Source: Xenococcaceae cyanobacterium MO_167.B27 | GTDB lineage: Bacteria; Cyanobacteriota; Cyanobacteriia; Cyanobacteriales; Xenococcaceae | Direction of reading: 5' to 3' | Length of the DNA stretch: 52,948 bases | Assembly (NCBI GenBank): GCA_030065935.1 | Contig: JASJCP010000019.1 | Location: 1 to 52,948 of the forward strand | Shown: piece after piece, positions 26,499-35,868 of the stretch | Layout: every line of letters starts with the position of its first letter | How positions within the stretch are numbered: the first letter of the stretch is position 1 | The notes under the pieces: generated by a model | Told to the model about the DNA's origin: nothing | Databases searched by the model: none | The model's input: the letters and a program-made list of their open reading frames with translations, nothing else | Translations under genes and position numbers: made by a program

Positions 26499-26813
26499 TC
26501 AGGAATCAGCAAAACTCAGCTTTAAACAGGCGATCAATAGTTCCTGAAGGGCAAAGTCTTCCTGAAGATATGGGTTTAGCCAATTAATTCCTCGGTGATA
26601 CGATGCTCCTAAATGTTTTTGTCCCCAACCGTGTCGTTCTTCGATAGTTCCTGCTGGCGCATCATTTTCTGCATCATACTCAGATATTGCACCTTGAAAA
26701 GTTGATGAGTTAAGTAGATTTAATCCATAAGGTCGCCATCCCAGCGAAGATTGCAGATCGAGGGATTTTTCAAAACCGTTAAACATTGTTTCAGTCTTCA
26801 TCGTTTTGGTCAA
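26499..26813 (-). CDS. Hypothetical protein
   Basis: A 104-residue frame I do not recognise. Composition looks protein-like: a Trp/Gly/Tyr-rich centre (LGWRPYGLNLLNSSTFQGAI, ERHGWGQKHLGASYHRGINW) and a helical end (QEDFALQELLIACLKLSF). There is no signal peptide or membrane segment. An internal Met at codon 6 (MKTETMF) is an alternative start. It is convergent with agrE at a distance of about 60 bp. It might be a fragment of a larger protein. Confidence 0.5.
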   Translation of the reverse strand: MTKTMKTETMFNGFEKSLDLQSSLGWRPYGLNLLNSSTFQGAISEYDAENDAPAGTIEERHGWGQKHLGASYHRGINWLNPYLQEDFALQELLIACLKLSFADS

Positions 26814-27187
26814 AAAACTTTGCTCGGAGTTTATCGTTGGCTAATTCTTTCTTTTGTTTCCTATTTATTATCATACTGAGTCTATTTACATTTAGGAGAT
26901 TATGATAATTTAGACTGGTTTCATTCAGCACAACAAGCATTAATTTTACTTCTCCCTCATATTTTATTTCTCTCTCTTTTAAATCAGTTAGAAACAGTTA
27001 GACCTTGGTTAAATGATAGAGGTTTTGATTTTTCTCTGATTAGGTGCAAGATCTGAGTTAAGCTTGAACTACATAAGCTGTTAGGCATAAAGATTTGTCT
27101 GTTGAGATTGACGGGGGGGAGACAAATAGGACGAGGTGACGTGGAGAAGGTTTGATGGAAAAGTTATCTAATTCAAAAATATATAGT
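26814..27187. other. Intergenic region with an unassigned coding-like fragment
   Basis: Between 26880 and 27058 the plus strand has an open stretch reading GDYDNLDWFHSAQQALILLL and on to NQLETVRPWLNDRGFDFSL before a stop, without a start codon or Shine-Dalgarno. It looks like a fragment of a broken gene, which I could not assign. The rest holds nothing recognisable. Confidence 0.35.
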
Positions 27188-28084
27188 TTAAATGGGTGTT
27201 AGTTTATCTAAAGCTTGTAAAGTCTCTTCAACGGTTTGATAACGATTTTTCACCGAAACATCCAGCATTTTTAGTAAGATATCTGCGAAACTCTTACTGA
27301 TATTTAGGTCTTTGAACCACATAATTTCTCCTGTCATGGGGTCTAAACCAATTTTTTCTGGTGTTTTTCCCGTCATCAGATAAATACTAGTTACTCCCAG
27401 AGAGTATATATCACTAGCATATACAGGGCGGAGTGCTAGCTGTTCTGGGGGTGCAAAACCACGAGTTCCTACAGAGTGTTCGCTAAGTGCTATTTGCTCA
27501 ATATCATCTGTAATGGATTTACTAATCTGGTCTTCTACTAAGCCAAAATCAATTAGTATCAGTTTGCCATCTTTGTGACGACGAATAATATTAGATGGCT
27601 TAACATCACGGTGAATAATATTATGACTATGTATTTTTTGCAGAATTAAAAGAAGTTCTCGGAGAGTTTGTCTAGTTTGGGGTTCATCTAAAACTCCTTT
27701 TCTTCTGATTTCTTGTTTTAAATTCTGACCATATATATACTCTTGCACTAGATAAAATTGTTGTCGTTCTTCAAAGTAGTCGATTAATTGTGGTATTTGA
27801 GGATGATTACCTACTTCGGCTAAAATTCGAGCTTCTCTTTCAAAGAGTTTTCTTGCCATAGAAGATTTTTGTCTTTGAGAATTTAGCTGTTTAATGACGC
27901 ATAAAGATGGTTGGAGATAGGAGACATCAGCAGCAAGAAAAGTTCGACCAAAACCACCTTTTCCAATGAATCTTAGTATTTGATAGCGATCGCATAATAA
28001 GAGTTTGGCTCCGCAACTTTCACAAATTTGAGCTTGTATATTATTGACAGGTTCAGTACAACAAGAGTTTAAGCAGTAGCTCAT
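27188..28084 (-). CDS. Eukaryotic-type serine/threonine protein kinase with N-terminal zinc knuckle
   Basis: A 298-residue soluble Hanks-type kinase. The first ~30 residues carry Cys pairs (CLNSCC, then CESCG), a zinc-ribbon-like prefix common in cyanobacterial kinases. The kinase core has the glycine loop GKGGFGRTF, the VIKQL lysine, catalytic HRDVKPSN, metal-binding DFG in LIDFGLVED, and the activation segment GTRGFAPPEQ. All catalytic residues are present. There is no C-terminal sensor, repeat or membrane domain, so it is a minimal kinase. It is divergent from the RTX-like gene with 309 bp between. Regulation of that gene is possible but not shown. Confidence 0.93.
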   Translation of the reverse strand: MSYCLNSCCTEPVNNIQAQICESCGAKLLLCDRYQILRFIGKGGFGRTFLAADVSYLQPSLCVIKQLNSQRQKSSMARKLFEREARILAEVGNHPQIPQLIDYFEERQQFYLVQEYIYGQNLKQEIRRKGVLDEPQTRQTLRELLLILQKIHSHNIIHRDVKPSNIIRRHKDGKLILIDFGLVEDQISKSITDDIEQIALSEHSVGTRGFAPPEQLALRPVYASDIYSLGVTSIYLMTGKTPEKIGLDPMTGEIMWFKDLNISKSFADILLKMLDVSVKNRYQTVEETLQALDKLTPI

Positions 28085-28393
28085 TCACAATACCTAAGAC
28101 AATTTCTTTAACTAAATCATAATCACTGCTCAATTTTATCTTACTCCTATAATTTTAGTAATCTTTATGTAATCTTGACACTGACATTAGCAAAAAATAC
28201 TGAAACTTTATATAATAGTTGATTTTTCTGAGTACAGTAGTAAATGTAAGTAATTACACTTTTAATTCCAATAACGCTTTAAGTATTTTCGGTTAAGTAT
28301 TTGTTAGATGCGACTTGGGTTTTTCTATGGGTTAAAAGTGTATTTTAAAAACTCAATTCAATTTATTTTTTGATTATTTAAGGAGTAAAAATT
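28085..28393. other. Divergent promoter region
   Basis: 309 bp between the divergent kinase and RTX-like genes, very AT-rich. TTAAGGAGTAAAAATT at about 28378 gives the Shine-Dalgarno of the RTX-like gene. No other signal is clear. Confidence 0.5.
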
Positions 28394-29965
28394 ATGGCTT
28401 ATCCCAATATTTTTGGTGAATTTGAGCATATTGAAACTACATTTACTTCCGATGACAGTTCAGTAGAAACTAATGATACTGATGACTACTCTGATGATAG
28501 TGATGGAAGTGGCGGTAATGACATCAACAATTCGCCAGTGTATAGCAATATTCCTCTTGACGGCAAAATCTCTGTTATGGAGAATACCACTGATGTTATC
28601 GATCTCGAAGCTACAGACGATAAAGACTCTGAAGGTAATGGTCTTAAATATTTTATTGTGGGAGGACAAGACAGCCATCTATACACAATAGATCAACATA
28701 CAGGACAACTTTCTTTTATTAATCCTCCAGACTTTGAACATCCTCTTGATAGTGATGGCAATAATGTTTACGATGTTATCGTTCGAGTGGTAGATTCTCA
28801 TGGTGCATTTACCGATCAATCACTGTGGATTCACGTAACAGATAAACCTGATACTAATGAAGCACCTGATGCAATTGACGACAGTGCAACTACTATAGAA
28901 GGAGAAAAAGTCGGAGTTAAAGTCCTCGACAACGATAGCGATCCTGATGGAGATACTGTCTTCTTAGAATCCTTTACTCAAGCTAGCAATGGAACAGTAG
29001 TCCGCAATAATAATGCTACTCCAGGGGATAAGAGCGATGATAAATTAGTTTATACTCCTGATGCTGGATTTACTGGCACTGATAGCTTTACCTACACTAT
29101 CTCTGATGGCAATGGTGGCACTGATACTGCTACTGTTACTGTTACCGTCGAAGGAAATATTGTTAACAATCCTCCTCTAGCTGTTGATGATTATGCCACT
29201 ACTATAGAAGGACAAAAAGTCGGAGTTAAAGTCCTCAATAACGATAGTGATCCTGATGGAGATACTGTCTTCTTAGAATCTTTTAATCAAGCTAGCAATG
29301 GAACAGTAGTCCGCAATAATAATGCTACTCCAGGGGATAAGAGCGATGATAAATTAGTCTATACTCCTGATGCTGGATTTACTGGCACTGATAGCTTTAC
29401 CTACACTATCTCCGATGGCAATGGTGGGACTGATACTGCTACTGTTACTGTTACTGTTAATGATGGTGTTGTTACTAACCCTGGAGAAGAAATTTTTAAC
29501 ATGATCACAGGGACTCCCAACAGTGACCAGTTAGAAGGTACTGACGGTGCTGACTTAATTAGAGGTTTAGGAGATGCTGATACTCTCAGAGGTGGTGCTG
29601 GAAATGATAAGCTAGTAGGCTCTTTAGGAGATGATAAGCTATTTGGAAACGAAGGCAATGATACTCTCAACGGTAGTAACGATCATGCTGCAGGAGCGAA
29701 TGAATTAGATATCCTAGAGGGTGGTCAAGGCGCAGATGTTTTTGTTCTAGGAAATCAAAATGGTGCTTACTACAGTGCTGGTGGTAGCAACGATTTCGCG
29801 ATTATCCAAGACTTCGAGTCTGGAATAGACAAATTACGTCTTTCTGGTTCAATCAATGACTACAGTTTGGAAGGTAATGACATCTTACGAGATGGAGATT
29901 TAATTGCATCTTTCCGAGGTTTTGAAGCTACTGAATTAACCAGTAATGATATAATCTCTATTTAG
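28394..29965 (+). CDS. RTX-like exoprotein with cadherin-like and tandem Ig-like repeats
   Basis: A 523-residue acidic, Cys-poor protein with no Sec signal, typical of type I secretion substrates. Residues ~50-155 form a cadherin-like domain (LDGKISVMENTTDVIDLEA to FEHPLDSDGNNVYDVIVRVV). Two near-identical 103-residue units follow, each with NDSDPDGDTVFLESF and GFTGTDSFTYTISDGNGGTD. The end has hemolysin-type Ca-binding nonapeptides (GGAGNDKLVG, GNEGNDTLNG) and a C-terminal domain with DIISI, like the end of other RTX proteins. It would act outside the cell in adhesion or matrix. No type I transporter is in the window. The start is the ATG behind AAGGAGT. Confidence 0.9.
   Translation: MAYPNIFGEFEHIETTFTSDDSSVETNDTDDYSDDSDGSGGNDINNSPVYSNIPLDGKISVMENTTDVIDLEATDDKDSEGNGLKYFIVGGQDSHLYTIDQHTGQLSFINPPDFEHPLDSDGNNVYDVIVRVVDSHGAFTDQSLWIHVTDKPDTNEAPDAIDDSATTIEGEKVGVKVLDNDSDPDGDTVFLESFTQASNGTVVRNNNATPGDKSDDKLVYTPDAGFTGTDSFTYTISDGNGGTDTATVTVTVEGNIVNNPPLAVDDYATTIEGQKVGVKVLNNDSDPDGDTVFLESFNQASNGTVVRNNNATPGDKSDDKLVYTPDAGFTGTDSFTYTISDGNGGTDTATVTVTVNDGVVTNPGEEIFNMITGTPNSDQLEGTDGADLIRGLGDADTLRGGAGNDKLVGSLGDDKLFGNEGNDTLNGSNDHAAGANELDILEGGQGADVFVLGNQNGAYYSAGGSNDFAIIQDFESGIDKLRLSGSINDYSLEGNDILRDGDLIASFRGFEATELTSNDIISI
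28870..29466 (+). repeat. 309-bp in-frame tandem duplication inside the RTX-like gene
   Basis: Two copies offset by exactly 309 bp (103 codons) and nearly identical at the nucleotide level, including silent positions. This points to recent duplication or gene conversion rather than old domain repetition. Confidence 0.85.
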
Positions 29966-30540
29966 AGGTAGTTAAATAAATAGTGGAGGTGCAGGGGGAA
30001 AAGGGAGCAAAACTTCCTCCTACTCCTCTCTTCATCTTCTTCTCTCAAGGAGACCCTCACGTCCCGATTTAGGGAGGAATTGAGAGTCAGGGTTTATAAA
30101 TAAAAGTGCAGGTTTTTTGGTTGGAAACCTAGCTTTAAAACCGCTCCCATTTCTGGGGTAATGTTTGCCTCGTCAAAGTTAACGGTCGGTAGTATCCAAG
30201 CAGCACTGCCCTGGGATGGGGGCTTTTATTCGTTGATCGATTACAGCAAAGGTAGTTATAACCGTTGTAATAAGCCCCCATCACCGCCCGTTTAAAGCTG
30301 TTTAACTACTTGGTTCTAGAGCATGAAGCTGGCACGCACCCCAAGGTAGGAACTTTAACACTTGCCGTTAACGTAGTTCTCAAGGAACTTAGACTGGTCA
30401 ACTTATGGGCTATTTTTCAAGCCCCCGACTCCGTCGGTGGGTCGTTGACAAGCTATGGTAGGGGTGATTGTATTACTTATCCCTACTATTTCGATCAACA
30501 ATACAACTAACACATAACAACAATACAACTAACAATCAAC
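29966..30540. other. Intergenic region holding copy A of an inverted repeat
   Basis: About 575 bp. Most is occupied by the structured repeat at 30031-30404. Outside it I see nothing recognisable. Confidence 0.55.
30031..30404 (-). repeat. Structured repeat copy A (about 373 nt, inverted copy at 48081-48453)
   Basis: Read on the minus strand, this matches 48081-48453. The last ~235 nt differ at only a handful of positions; the first ~135 nt diverge more and carry small indels. It contains a long hairpin with GGGGGCTT paired to AAGCCCCC, and it ends in TCGGGACGTGAGGGTCTCC followed by AGAGAAGAAGATGAA. No intact coding frame is shared. The layout recalls the 3' part of an IS200/IS605 TnpB element (guide-RNA region and right end), but I cannot confirm the class. 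Confidence 0.75.
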
Positions 30541-31287
30541 TTAAAGATCAATAGCTAGACCAATTGCGATCGCTACTATTGCACCGATCGCAGTGTTTAA
30601 AATATTCACTATTTCATTAGTTAACCAAAGAAAGCGAGATTGAATACTTGCACCAATGACACTTTCGATATTAGTAGCAATAAAGGCAGCTATTAAACAG
30701 ATAATTATGCTGTAAAGATTAATTAAGCCTACAGCCCATCCCACAACAGCGATCACAATAGAGCCAACAATTCCAGCCAGAGTCCCTTCTAAACTTATCG
30801 CTCCTTCTGTGCCTCTAGGTACTGGTTTAAGAGTAGTAATCAGAAAAGTCCTTTGACCATAAGCTTTCCCGACTTCACTAGCGGTAGTATCAGATAGCTT
30901 GGTGGCGAAACTAGCAACATATCCTAAGATTAGTAACTCTTTTAACGGTGAATCCACAAATATAGTTGCTATAGCACAAATAGTGGCAACTAATGCAGAC
31001 CCCCAAACATTTTCGGGACCTCTCATCCCAGAACGCTTTTCGGCTATTCCTTCTGCTTCTTTTTGTGCCATACCAATTTTAGTTACTGCTGAACCCACCA
31101 GGAAGTAGAAGACAACAACTAAATAACCTTGCCATTGGAGAGTTACCCAGACTAATACCCCCAATACCCAGGCGTGGAGATAACCCATAGGAGTGAGGAG
31201 TTTTTTGGGGCTGATCCATGCGATCGCCAGAAATCCCAGATTTACGAGAGCAGCGATCTCCAAACGAGAACTCGGAAAAAAAAACAT
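30541..31287 (-). CDS. DUF92/TIGR00297 membrane protein (VTE6-like phytyl-phosphate kinase candidate)
   Basis: A 248-residue polytopic membrane protein. DUF92 hallmarks are GSAVTKIGMAQKEAEGIAEK, RGPENVWGSALVAT, FATKLSDTTASEVGKAYG and RGTEGAISLEGTLAG. The family includes plant VTE6 and a cyanobacterial homologue shown to phosphorylate phytyl phosphate during phytol salvage for tocopherol and phylloquinone. Orthology is inferred from motif and length. About six hydrophobic segments are visible. It is divergent from lysC with about 80 bp between starts. Confidence 0.85.
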   Translation of the reverse strand: MFFFPSSRLEIAALVNLGFLAIAWISPKKLLTPMGYLHAWVLGVLVWVTLQWQGYLVVVFYFLVGSAVTKIGMAQKEAEGIAEKRSGMRGPENVWGSALVATICAIATIFVDSPLKELLILGYVASFATKLSDTTASEVGKAYGQRTFLITTLKPVPRGTEGAISLEGTLAGIVGSIVIAVVGWAVGLINLYSIIICLIAAFIATNIESVIGASIQSRFLWLTNEIVNILNTAIGAIVAIAIGLAIDL

Positions 31288-31370
31288 AAATTTAAGAGGC
31301 AGTGGAAACTAACAAGTAATACCTGATATCATAAGCCATGCCTTAAATGGGTTTAAAAGAGTAAAGGGAT

Positions 31371-33176
31371 ATGGCATTAGTAGTTCAAAAGTATGGTGGT
31401 ACATCCGTTGGTTCGGTAGAAAGAATTAAAGCAGTTGCTGAACGGATAGCTAAGACAGTACAACAGGGTAACAGTTTGGTAGTGGTGGTTTCTGCTATGG
31501 GAAAAAGCACCGATACCTTAGTAGCTTTAGCCCGAGAAATTTCCTCTAACCCCTGTCGCCGAGAGATGGATATGTTGCTATCTACAGGAGAACAGGTATC
31601 CATTGCTTTACTAAGTATGGCATTACAGGAATTACAACAGCCCGCGATTTCCCTAACAGGGGCGCAGGTTGGTATTGTAACGGAAGCAGAACACACCCGC
31701 GCCAGAATTTTAGAAATTAATACCAGTCGCCTGAAAAAGCATCTTGATGAAGGGAAAGTCGTAGTAGTTGCAGGGTTTCAAGGGATTAGTAGCAGGGAAC
31801 ATTTAGAAATTACTACCCTAGGAAGGGGTGGATCGGATACTTCTGCGGTGGCTCTGGCTGCTTGTTTACAAGCAGATCGTTGTGAAATTTATACTGATGT
31901 ACCAGGTATCCTGACTACCGATCCTCGCATTGTTCCAGAAGCCCAACTGATGGAAGAAATTACCGCCGATGAGATGCTAGAGTTGGCAAGTCTTGGTGCA
32001 AGTGTATTACACCCTCGGGCAGTAGAAATAGCTCGTAACTTTGGCATTCCCCTAGTAGTATTATCCAGTTGGAGTGATGCACCAGGAACAAGAGTTACTA
32101 GCCCTTCTCCCAAAGCGCGATCGCTGTCAGGATTAGAAATAGCTAAAGCAGTAGATGGAGTAGAAATAGACACTAATCAGGCGAAAGTGGCATTACTACG
32201 CATTCCCGACCGCCCAGGAATAGCTGCTAGTCTATTTGGGTCAATTGCCAGCAAAAATGTTGATATTGACCTGATTATTCAATCAGTTCATGAGTTTAAT
32301 ACTAACGACATTGCCTTTACAGTAGTTGAAGAAGTACTGAAACAAGCAGAAGCAGTAGCAGAAGCGATCGCACCTGCTCTTCGGAGTCAACCCACCGCCA
32401 CAGAAGAAGCAGAAGTAATGGTAGATCGCAAAATAGCCAAAATTGCCATCTCTGGAGCAGGGATGATTGGTCGTCCTGGGATTGCAGCCAAAATGTTTAA
32501 AACCCTTGCTGATGCAGGGATTAACATCCAGATGATCTCTACTTCAGAAGTGAAAGTAAGTTGCGTAGTTCACCAAGATGAATGCGATCGCGCTTCCCTA
32601 GTTCTTTGTGAAGCCTTTGATATTGAGACTTCTGCCCTCATTTCTCCTGCTTCTATCCCCACCCAAGTACCCCCAGTCAGAGGAGTAGCCCTAGACCGTC
32701 ATCAAGCCCGTCTAGCCATTCTCCACGTCCCAGATCGCCCAGGAATGGCAGCCCAAATATTCGGTTTACTAGCAACAGAAAACATTAGTGTTGACACTAT
32801 TATTCAGTCTCAACGTTGTCGAGTTATTAACGATATTCCCACCCGTGACATCGCTTTCACCGTCGCCCAAGAAGATGCAGAAATTGCTCGTAATGCTCTT
32901 AGTGAACTAGCCAAAACCATTAATTGTGGTGAAATAATTGTGGATAATGCGATCGCCAAAGTTAGCATTATCGGTGCAGGAATGATAGGATGCCCAGGAG
33001 TAGCAGCCCAATTCTTTTCCGCACTAGCAAAAGAAAACATCAACATTCAAATGATTACCACTTCCGAAATCAAAATCAGTTGTGTTGTAGCAGAAAGCGA
33101 CGGAGTCAAAGCCTTAAAAGTAGTTCACCAAGCTTTTGACCTAGCAGGAAAAGACAAAATTCATGTACCTGCTTAG
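31371..33176 (+). CDS. lysC: Aspartate kinase with four ACT domains
   Basis: Commits aspartate to lysine, threonine and methionine synthesis. The 601 residues begin with [15 protein letters not shown] and include [12 protein letters not shown] and [16 protein letters not shown] of the kinase domain (to about 250). Two ACT pairs follow, starting near residues 270 and 445, each with a DRPG motif ([28 protein letters not shown]). Most bacterial enzymes have one pair; the double set is characteristic of cyanobacteria and gives binding sites for feedback inhibitors. ATG start, normal length. Confidence 0.96.
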   Translation: MALVVQKYGGTSVGSVERIKAVAERIAKTVQQGNSLVVVVSAMGKSTDTLVALAREISSNPCRREMDMLLSTGEQVSIALLSMALQELQQPAISLTGAQVGIVTEAEHTRARILEINTSRLKKHLDEGKVVVVAGFQGISSREHLEITTLGRGGSDTSAVALAACLQADRCEIYTDVPGILTTDPRIVPEAQLMEEITADEMLELASLGASVLHPRAVEIARNFGIPLVVLSSWSDAPGTRVTSPSPKARSLSGLEIAKAVDGVEIDTNQAKVALLRIPDRPGIAASLFGSIASKNVDIDLIIQSVHEFNTNDIAFTVVEEVLKQAEAVAEAIAPALRSQPTATEEAEVMVDRKIAKIAISGAGMIGRPGIAAKMFKTLADAGINIQMISTSEVKVSCVVHQDECDRASLVLCEAFDIETSALISPASIPTQVPPVRGVALDRHQARLAILHVPDRPGMAAQIFGLLATENISVDTIIQSQRCRVINDIPTRDIAFTVAQEDAEIARNALSELAKTINCGEIIVDNAIAKVSIIGAGMIGCPGVAAQFFSALAKENINIQMITTSEIKISCVVAESDGVKALKVVHQAFDLAGKDKIHVPA

Positions 33177-33237
33177 AAGCAAGGCTTTAGATCATAATGA
33201 GATGGTAGAGATTAACTAAGTTAACCTACCGATCAAA

Positions 33238-33474
33238 ATGGCGACAGTTTTAAGAATTGGTGCTTACCGTTTTTATTTTTACAGCCATGAACCAAACGAA
33301 CCGCCTCATATTCACATAGATAGAGATAATCTTTCTGCAAAATTTTGGTTAGAGCCTGTTGCATTGGCTAAAAGTATTGGATTTAGAGGCAAAGAGTTAA
33401 GAAAGTTAGAATCATTAGTAAAAGAAAATCAAACAATACTTATGGAGTCTTGGTATGGGTATTTTGGCAATTAG
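33238..33474 (+). CDS. DUF4160 protein
   Basis: A 78-residue protein matching DUF4160: MATVLRIGAYRFYFYSHEPN, EPPHIHIDRDNLSAKFWLEP, and a closing helix ending SWYGYFG. The function is unknown. In many bacteria it is encoded with a DUF2442 gene, and such pairs are often listed as possible toxin-antitoxin modules without proof. The stop overlaps the next start by 20 bp, so the two are translationally linked. Confidence 0.88.
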   Translation: MATVLRIGAYRFYFYSHEPNEPPHIHIDRDNLSAKFWLEPVALAKSIGFRGKELRKLESLVKENQTILMESWYGYFGN

Positions 33475-33727
33475 AGCCGATGAGAGAGTTCAAAATGTCT
33501 ATTTTACAGAAGATACTATTAGTGTGGATCTTATGGATGGTAGAACTATCACTGTTCCTTTAGTATGGTATCCCAGATTATTAGCAGCTACCCCTGAACA
33601 AAGAGAAAAATGGCAAGTTTGCGGAGGGGGTTATGGTATCCACTGGGAAGAAATAGACGAAGATTTAAGCACTGAAGGGTTATTGCGAGGCGCACCAGCA
33701 CCCCGTAGTCAATTTCAGAGTAAATAG
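33455..33727 (+). CDS. DUF2442 protein
   Basis: A 90-residue protein with the DUF2442 core: VYFTEDTISVDLMDGRTITV, PLVWYPRLLAATPEQREKW and IHWEEIDEDLSTEGLLRG. The ATG at 33455 lies within the end of the DUF4160 frame. The domain resembles small DNA-binding or antitoxin-like partners, but no activity is known to me. The C terminus APAPRSQFQSK is flexible. Confidence 0.88.
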   Translation: MGILAIRADERVQNVYFTEDTISVDLMDGRTITVPLVWYPRLLAATPEQREKWQVCGGGYGIHWEEIDEDLSTEGLLRGAPAPRSQFQSK

Positions 33728-33761
33728 TAAATAGTCAAGTAAAAAATCATCTTACAAAGGA

Positions 33762-35321
33762 ATGCAACTCCAAAAAAAGATTTTATTACATACAAGTAGG
33801 GTGGGCATTGCCCACCCCATTAATATTTTTTCCTGGCTAATTATTATCTTTGGTATTACAGTTCGCTTAGTTCAATATTTATCAAATCGTTCTTTGTGGG
33901 CAGATGAAGCAGTATTAGCCTTAAATATAGTTAATCGTTCCTATAGTGAATTAGGACAACCTTTAGACTATGATCAAGCTGCACCTATTGGCTTTTTATG
34001 GCTAGAAAAATTAGCTATTGAGATATTCGGTAATAATGAATATGCCTTAAGACTGTTTCCTTGTATTGCAGGAATTATTAGTATTTTTTTGTTTGCCAAA
34101 ATTGCTTCTTGGTATCTGAACTCTCAAGGAAAATTCATAGCATTAGTTTTATTTACCAGCGTATCTTCCTTAATATATTATGCTTCAGAAGTCAAGCAAT
34201 ATTCGAGCGATGTTGCCATAGCTTTGTTGTTATTTCTCGTCTTATTTCCCCTTAGCAAAAAGAAATCAACTCCATTTAAAACTATTATTATTTCTGTTAC
34301 AGTTTCTATGGCTTTATGGCTATCCCATCCAGCAATTTTAGTCTTAGGAGCAATGGTAATTGTAGAAACAATTATTTTAATATCTCAAAAAACTTACCGA
34401 AAATACTTACACAATCTAATCCCCAAGATAGTTATTTACTTTACTAGCTTATGTAGTTTTACTGTTTGCTATTTTTTATTCATTCAACCAGCAAGTAATA
34501 ACGAAAACTTACAAACTTCTTGGGGAAGCGCATTCCCTGACTTTTTTTTTGATATTATCTGGTATCTCAATGCGTTAGGTAAATTTTTTTATAAGCCTCT
34601 AGGATTTGAAACAGTCTTAGATGTACTAGCAATTATCTTCTTTTTAATAGGTTGTACTGTCTATTTCCGTAAAGATAAACTCAAATTGCTGTGGTTATTA
34701 TCTCCTATATTGATGACTTTATTCGCAGCAGGATTACATCTATATCCTTTCCGCAGTCGCCTAGTATTATTTCTAAGTCCTTTCTTTATTATTCCTATTG
34801 CACGGGGAACAATAGCTGTAACCCAATGGGCAAAATCTGCTCAAAAACAACAAAAAATCAAAATTACCTTGACAATATTTTTAACTATTCTACTTTTAGG
34901 ATTTCCCTTCTACGAAGGAGGAGTAAAATTATTTAACCCCCAACGCAAAGAAGAAATCAAAGAAGTTCTCCAATATTTAAAAGAGCATCAACAACCAGGA
35001 GATATACTATATGTGTATCAAAGAGGTATCTATCAGTTCAAATACTATGCAGATAAATATGGTTATGAAGAAGAAGATTACATTATTGGCATAGACGATC
35101 TAGATCATATTCATGGGAAAGGTTTATCAGAACCAGAATGGCAAAGATACAAAGCTGATTTAGATAACTTAAGAGGAAATTCTAGAGTTTGGTTATTATT
35201 TTCTCATGCTAATATTGGTTCAGAAAATAAAGCAATTAAAAAATATTTAGATGAAATTGGAGTTCAGCAAGACTTGTTTGAAACTGAAGGCTCATTTATA
35301 TTCTTATACGATCTTAAATAA
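33762..35321 (+). CDS. GT-C type glycosyltransferase (ArnT/PMT-like)
   Basis: A 519-residue integral membrane protein with about ten hydrophobic helices. The first extracytoplasmic loop has NRSLWADEAVLALN, with the acidic motif typical of polyprenyl-phosphate sugar transferases of the dolichol-phosphate-mannose type. The C-terminal ~110 residues (KEVLQYLKEHQQPGDILYVY onward) are a soluble periplasmic domain. The sugar and acceptor are unknown. Near the 5' end (33805-33821) the frame crosses a dispersed palindrome GTGGGCATTGCCCAC that encodes RVGIAHPI, so the first ~20 codons may be acquired or the true start may lie downstream. Confidence 0.8.
   Translation: MQLQKKILLHTSRVGIAHPINIFSWLIIIFGITVRLVQYLSNRSLWADEAVLALNIVNRSYSELGQPLDYDQAAPIGFLWLEKLAIEIFGNNEYALRLFPCIAGIISIFLFAKIASWYLNSQGKFIALVLFTSVSSLIYYASEVKQYSSDVAIALLLFLVLFPLSKKKSTPFKTIIISVTVSMALWLSHPAILVLGAMVIVETIILISQKTYRKYLHNLIPKIVIYFTSLCSFTVCYFLFIQPASNNENLQTSWGSAFPDFFFDIIWYLNALGKFFYKPLGFETVLDVLAIIFFLIGCTVYFRKDKLKLLWLLSPILMTLFAAGLHLYPFRSRLVLFLSPFFIIPIARGTIAVTQWAKSAQKQQKIKITLTIFLTILLLGFPFYEGGVKLFNPQRKEEIKEVLQYLKEHQQPGDILYVYQRGIYQFKYYADKYGYEEEDYIIGIDDLDHIHGKGLSEPEWQRYKADLDNLRGNSRVWLLFSHANIGSENKAIKKYLDEIGVQQDLFETEGSFIFLYDLK
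33805..33821. repeat. Dispersed palindrome within the 5' end of a membrane-protein gene
   Basis: GGTGGGCATTGCCCACC, flanked by GTAG on the left, is the kind of small palindrome seen between genes here (compare GGTGGGCGATGCCCCGCC near 49533). In this case it lies in frame within codons ~14-20 of a coding region. Confidence 0.6.
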
Positions 35322-35352
35322 CTACAATTATAGAGCTTACAGATACTAAATT

Positions 35353-35518
35353 GTAGGTTGGGTTGCGCTTTCACTGCGGTCTTGGACGGGACTTTTAAAG
35401 TCGCGGTGCGCGACGCAGTCCCTTGGCTTTCCCCACCGAAGCACATTTCGTAACAAGAGGGACGAAACCCAACATATACAGGTAATTGTTGGGTTCACTA
35501 TCGTTTAACCCAACCTAC
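35353..35518. mobile_element. 166-bp MITE-like element with GTAGGTTGGGTT termini
   Basis: Ends GTAGGTTGGGTT and AACCCAACCTAC are perfect 12-bp inverted repeats. Inside, AACCCAACA/TGTTGGGTT forms a second pair. A 24-nt internal stretch (35457-35480) recurs exactly at 49711-49734, which shows the element is dispersed in this genome. Confidence 0.7.
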
Positions 35519-35620
35519 TTTTTTGCGTTCTTCTTTGCGTCTTTGCCTCTTGGCGCGAGACAATATGATTCTATGTGTAGCGAGCGCTCATCTACTTTGG
35601 CAACTTGAGGCGTGATAAGA

Positions 35621-35747
35621 ATCATACGAAATCCGATTACCAAAACATACTTATAGCTGATAGGTTAAAACCTACTGCTATACAGGCGAAGTCTGACGAC
35701 CCAGACTATAAAAATAAGGATACTATTGTTATCGGATTTGGTATCAT
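35621..35747. mobile_element. MITE-like element with ATACGAAATCCGAT termini
   Basis: ATACGAAATCCGAT at 35624-35637 and ATCGGATTTGGTAT at 35731-35744 are inverted repeats with one mismatch. There is no coding capacity. Confidence 0.55.
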
Positions 35748-35868
35748 AACCCGTCAAGAAATAAATTTTCTGTCTCATATATCAAGTCGGTTTAAACCGA
35801 CTCTTTACAAAACTTTCAGTCCAAAAAATATAGACTTAATTGTTAAACAGTATCGTCTTTCCTCAAGT

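Larger units (their letters stand above)
35322..35868. other. Intergenic region with two MITE-like elements
   Basis: About 550 bp between convergent genes. It holds two elements with terminal inverted repeats (35353-35518 and 35621-35747) and an 18-bp perfect palindrome AGTCGGTTTAAACCGACT at 35785-35802. I see no credible gene. Confidence 0.6.

Noticed and set aside
28870-29466. Possible CRISPR-like or satellite array
   Set aside because: The repeat is two long in-frame protein-coding units, with no short repeats or spacers. No CRISPR array was seen anywhere in the window.
30310-30510. 66-codon open frame inside repeat copy A
   Set aside because: It is antisense to the repeat and not preserved in copy B.
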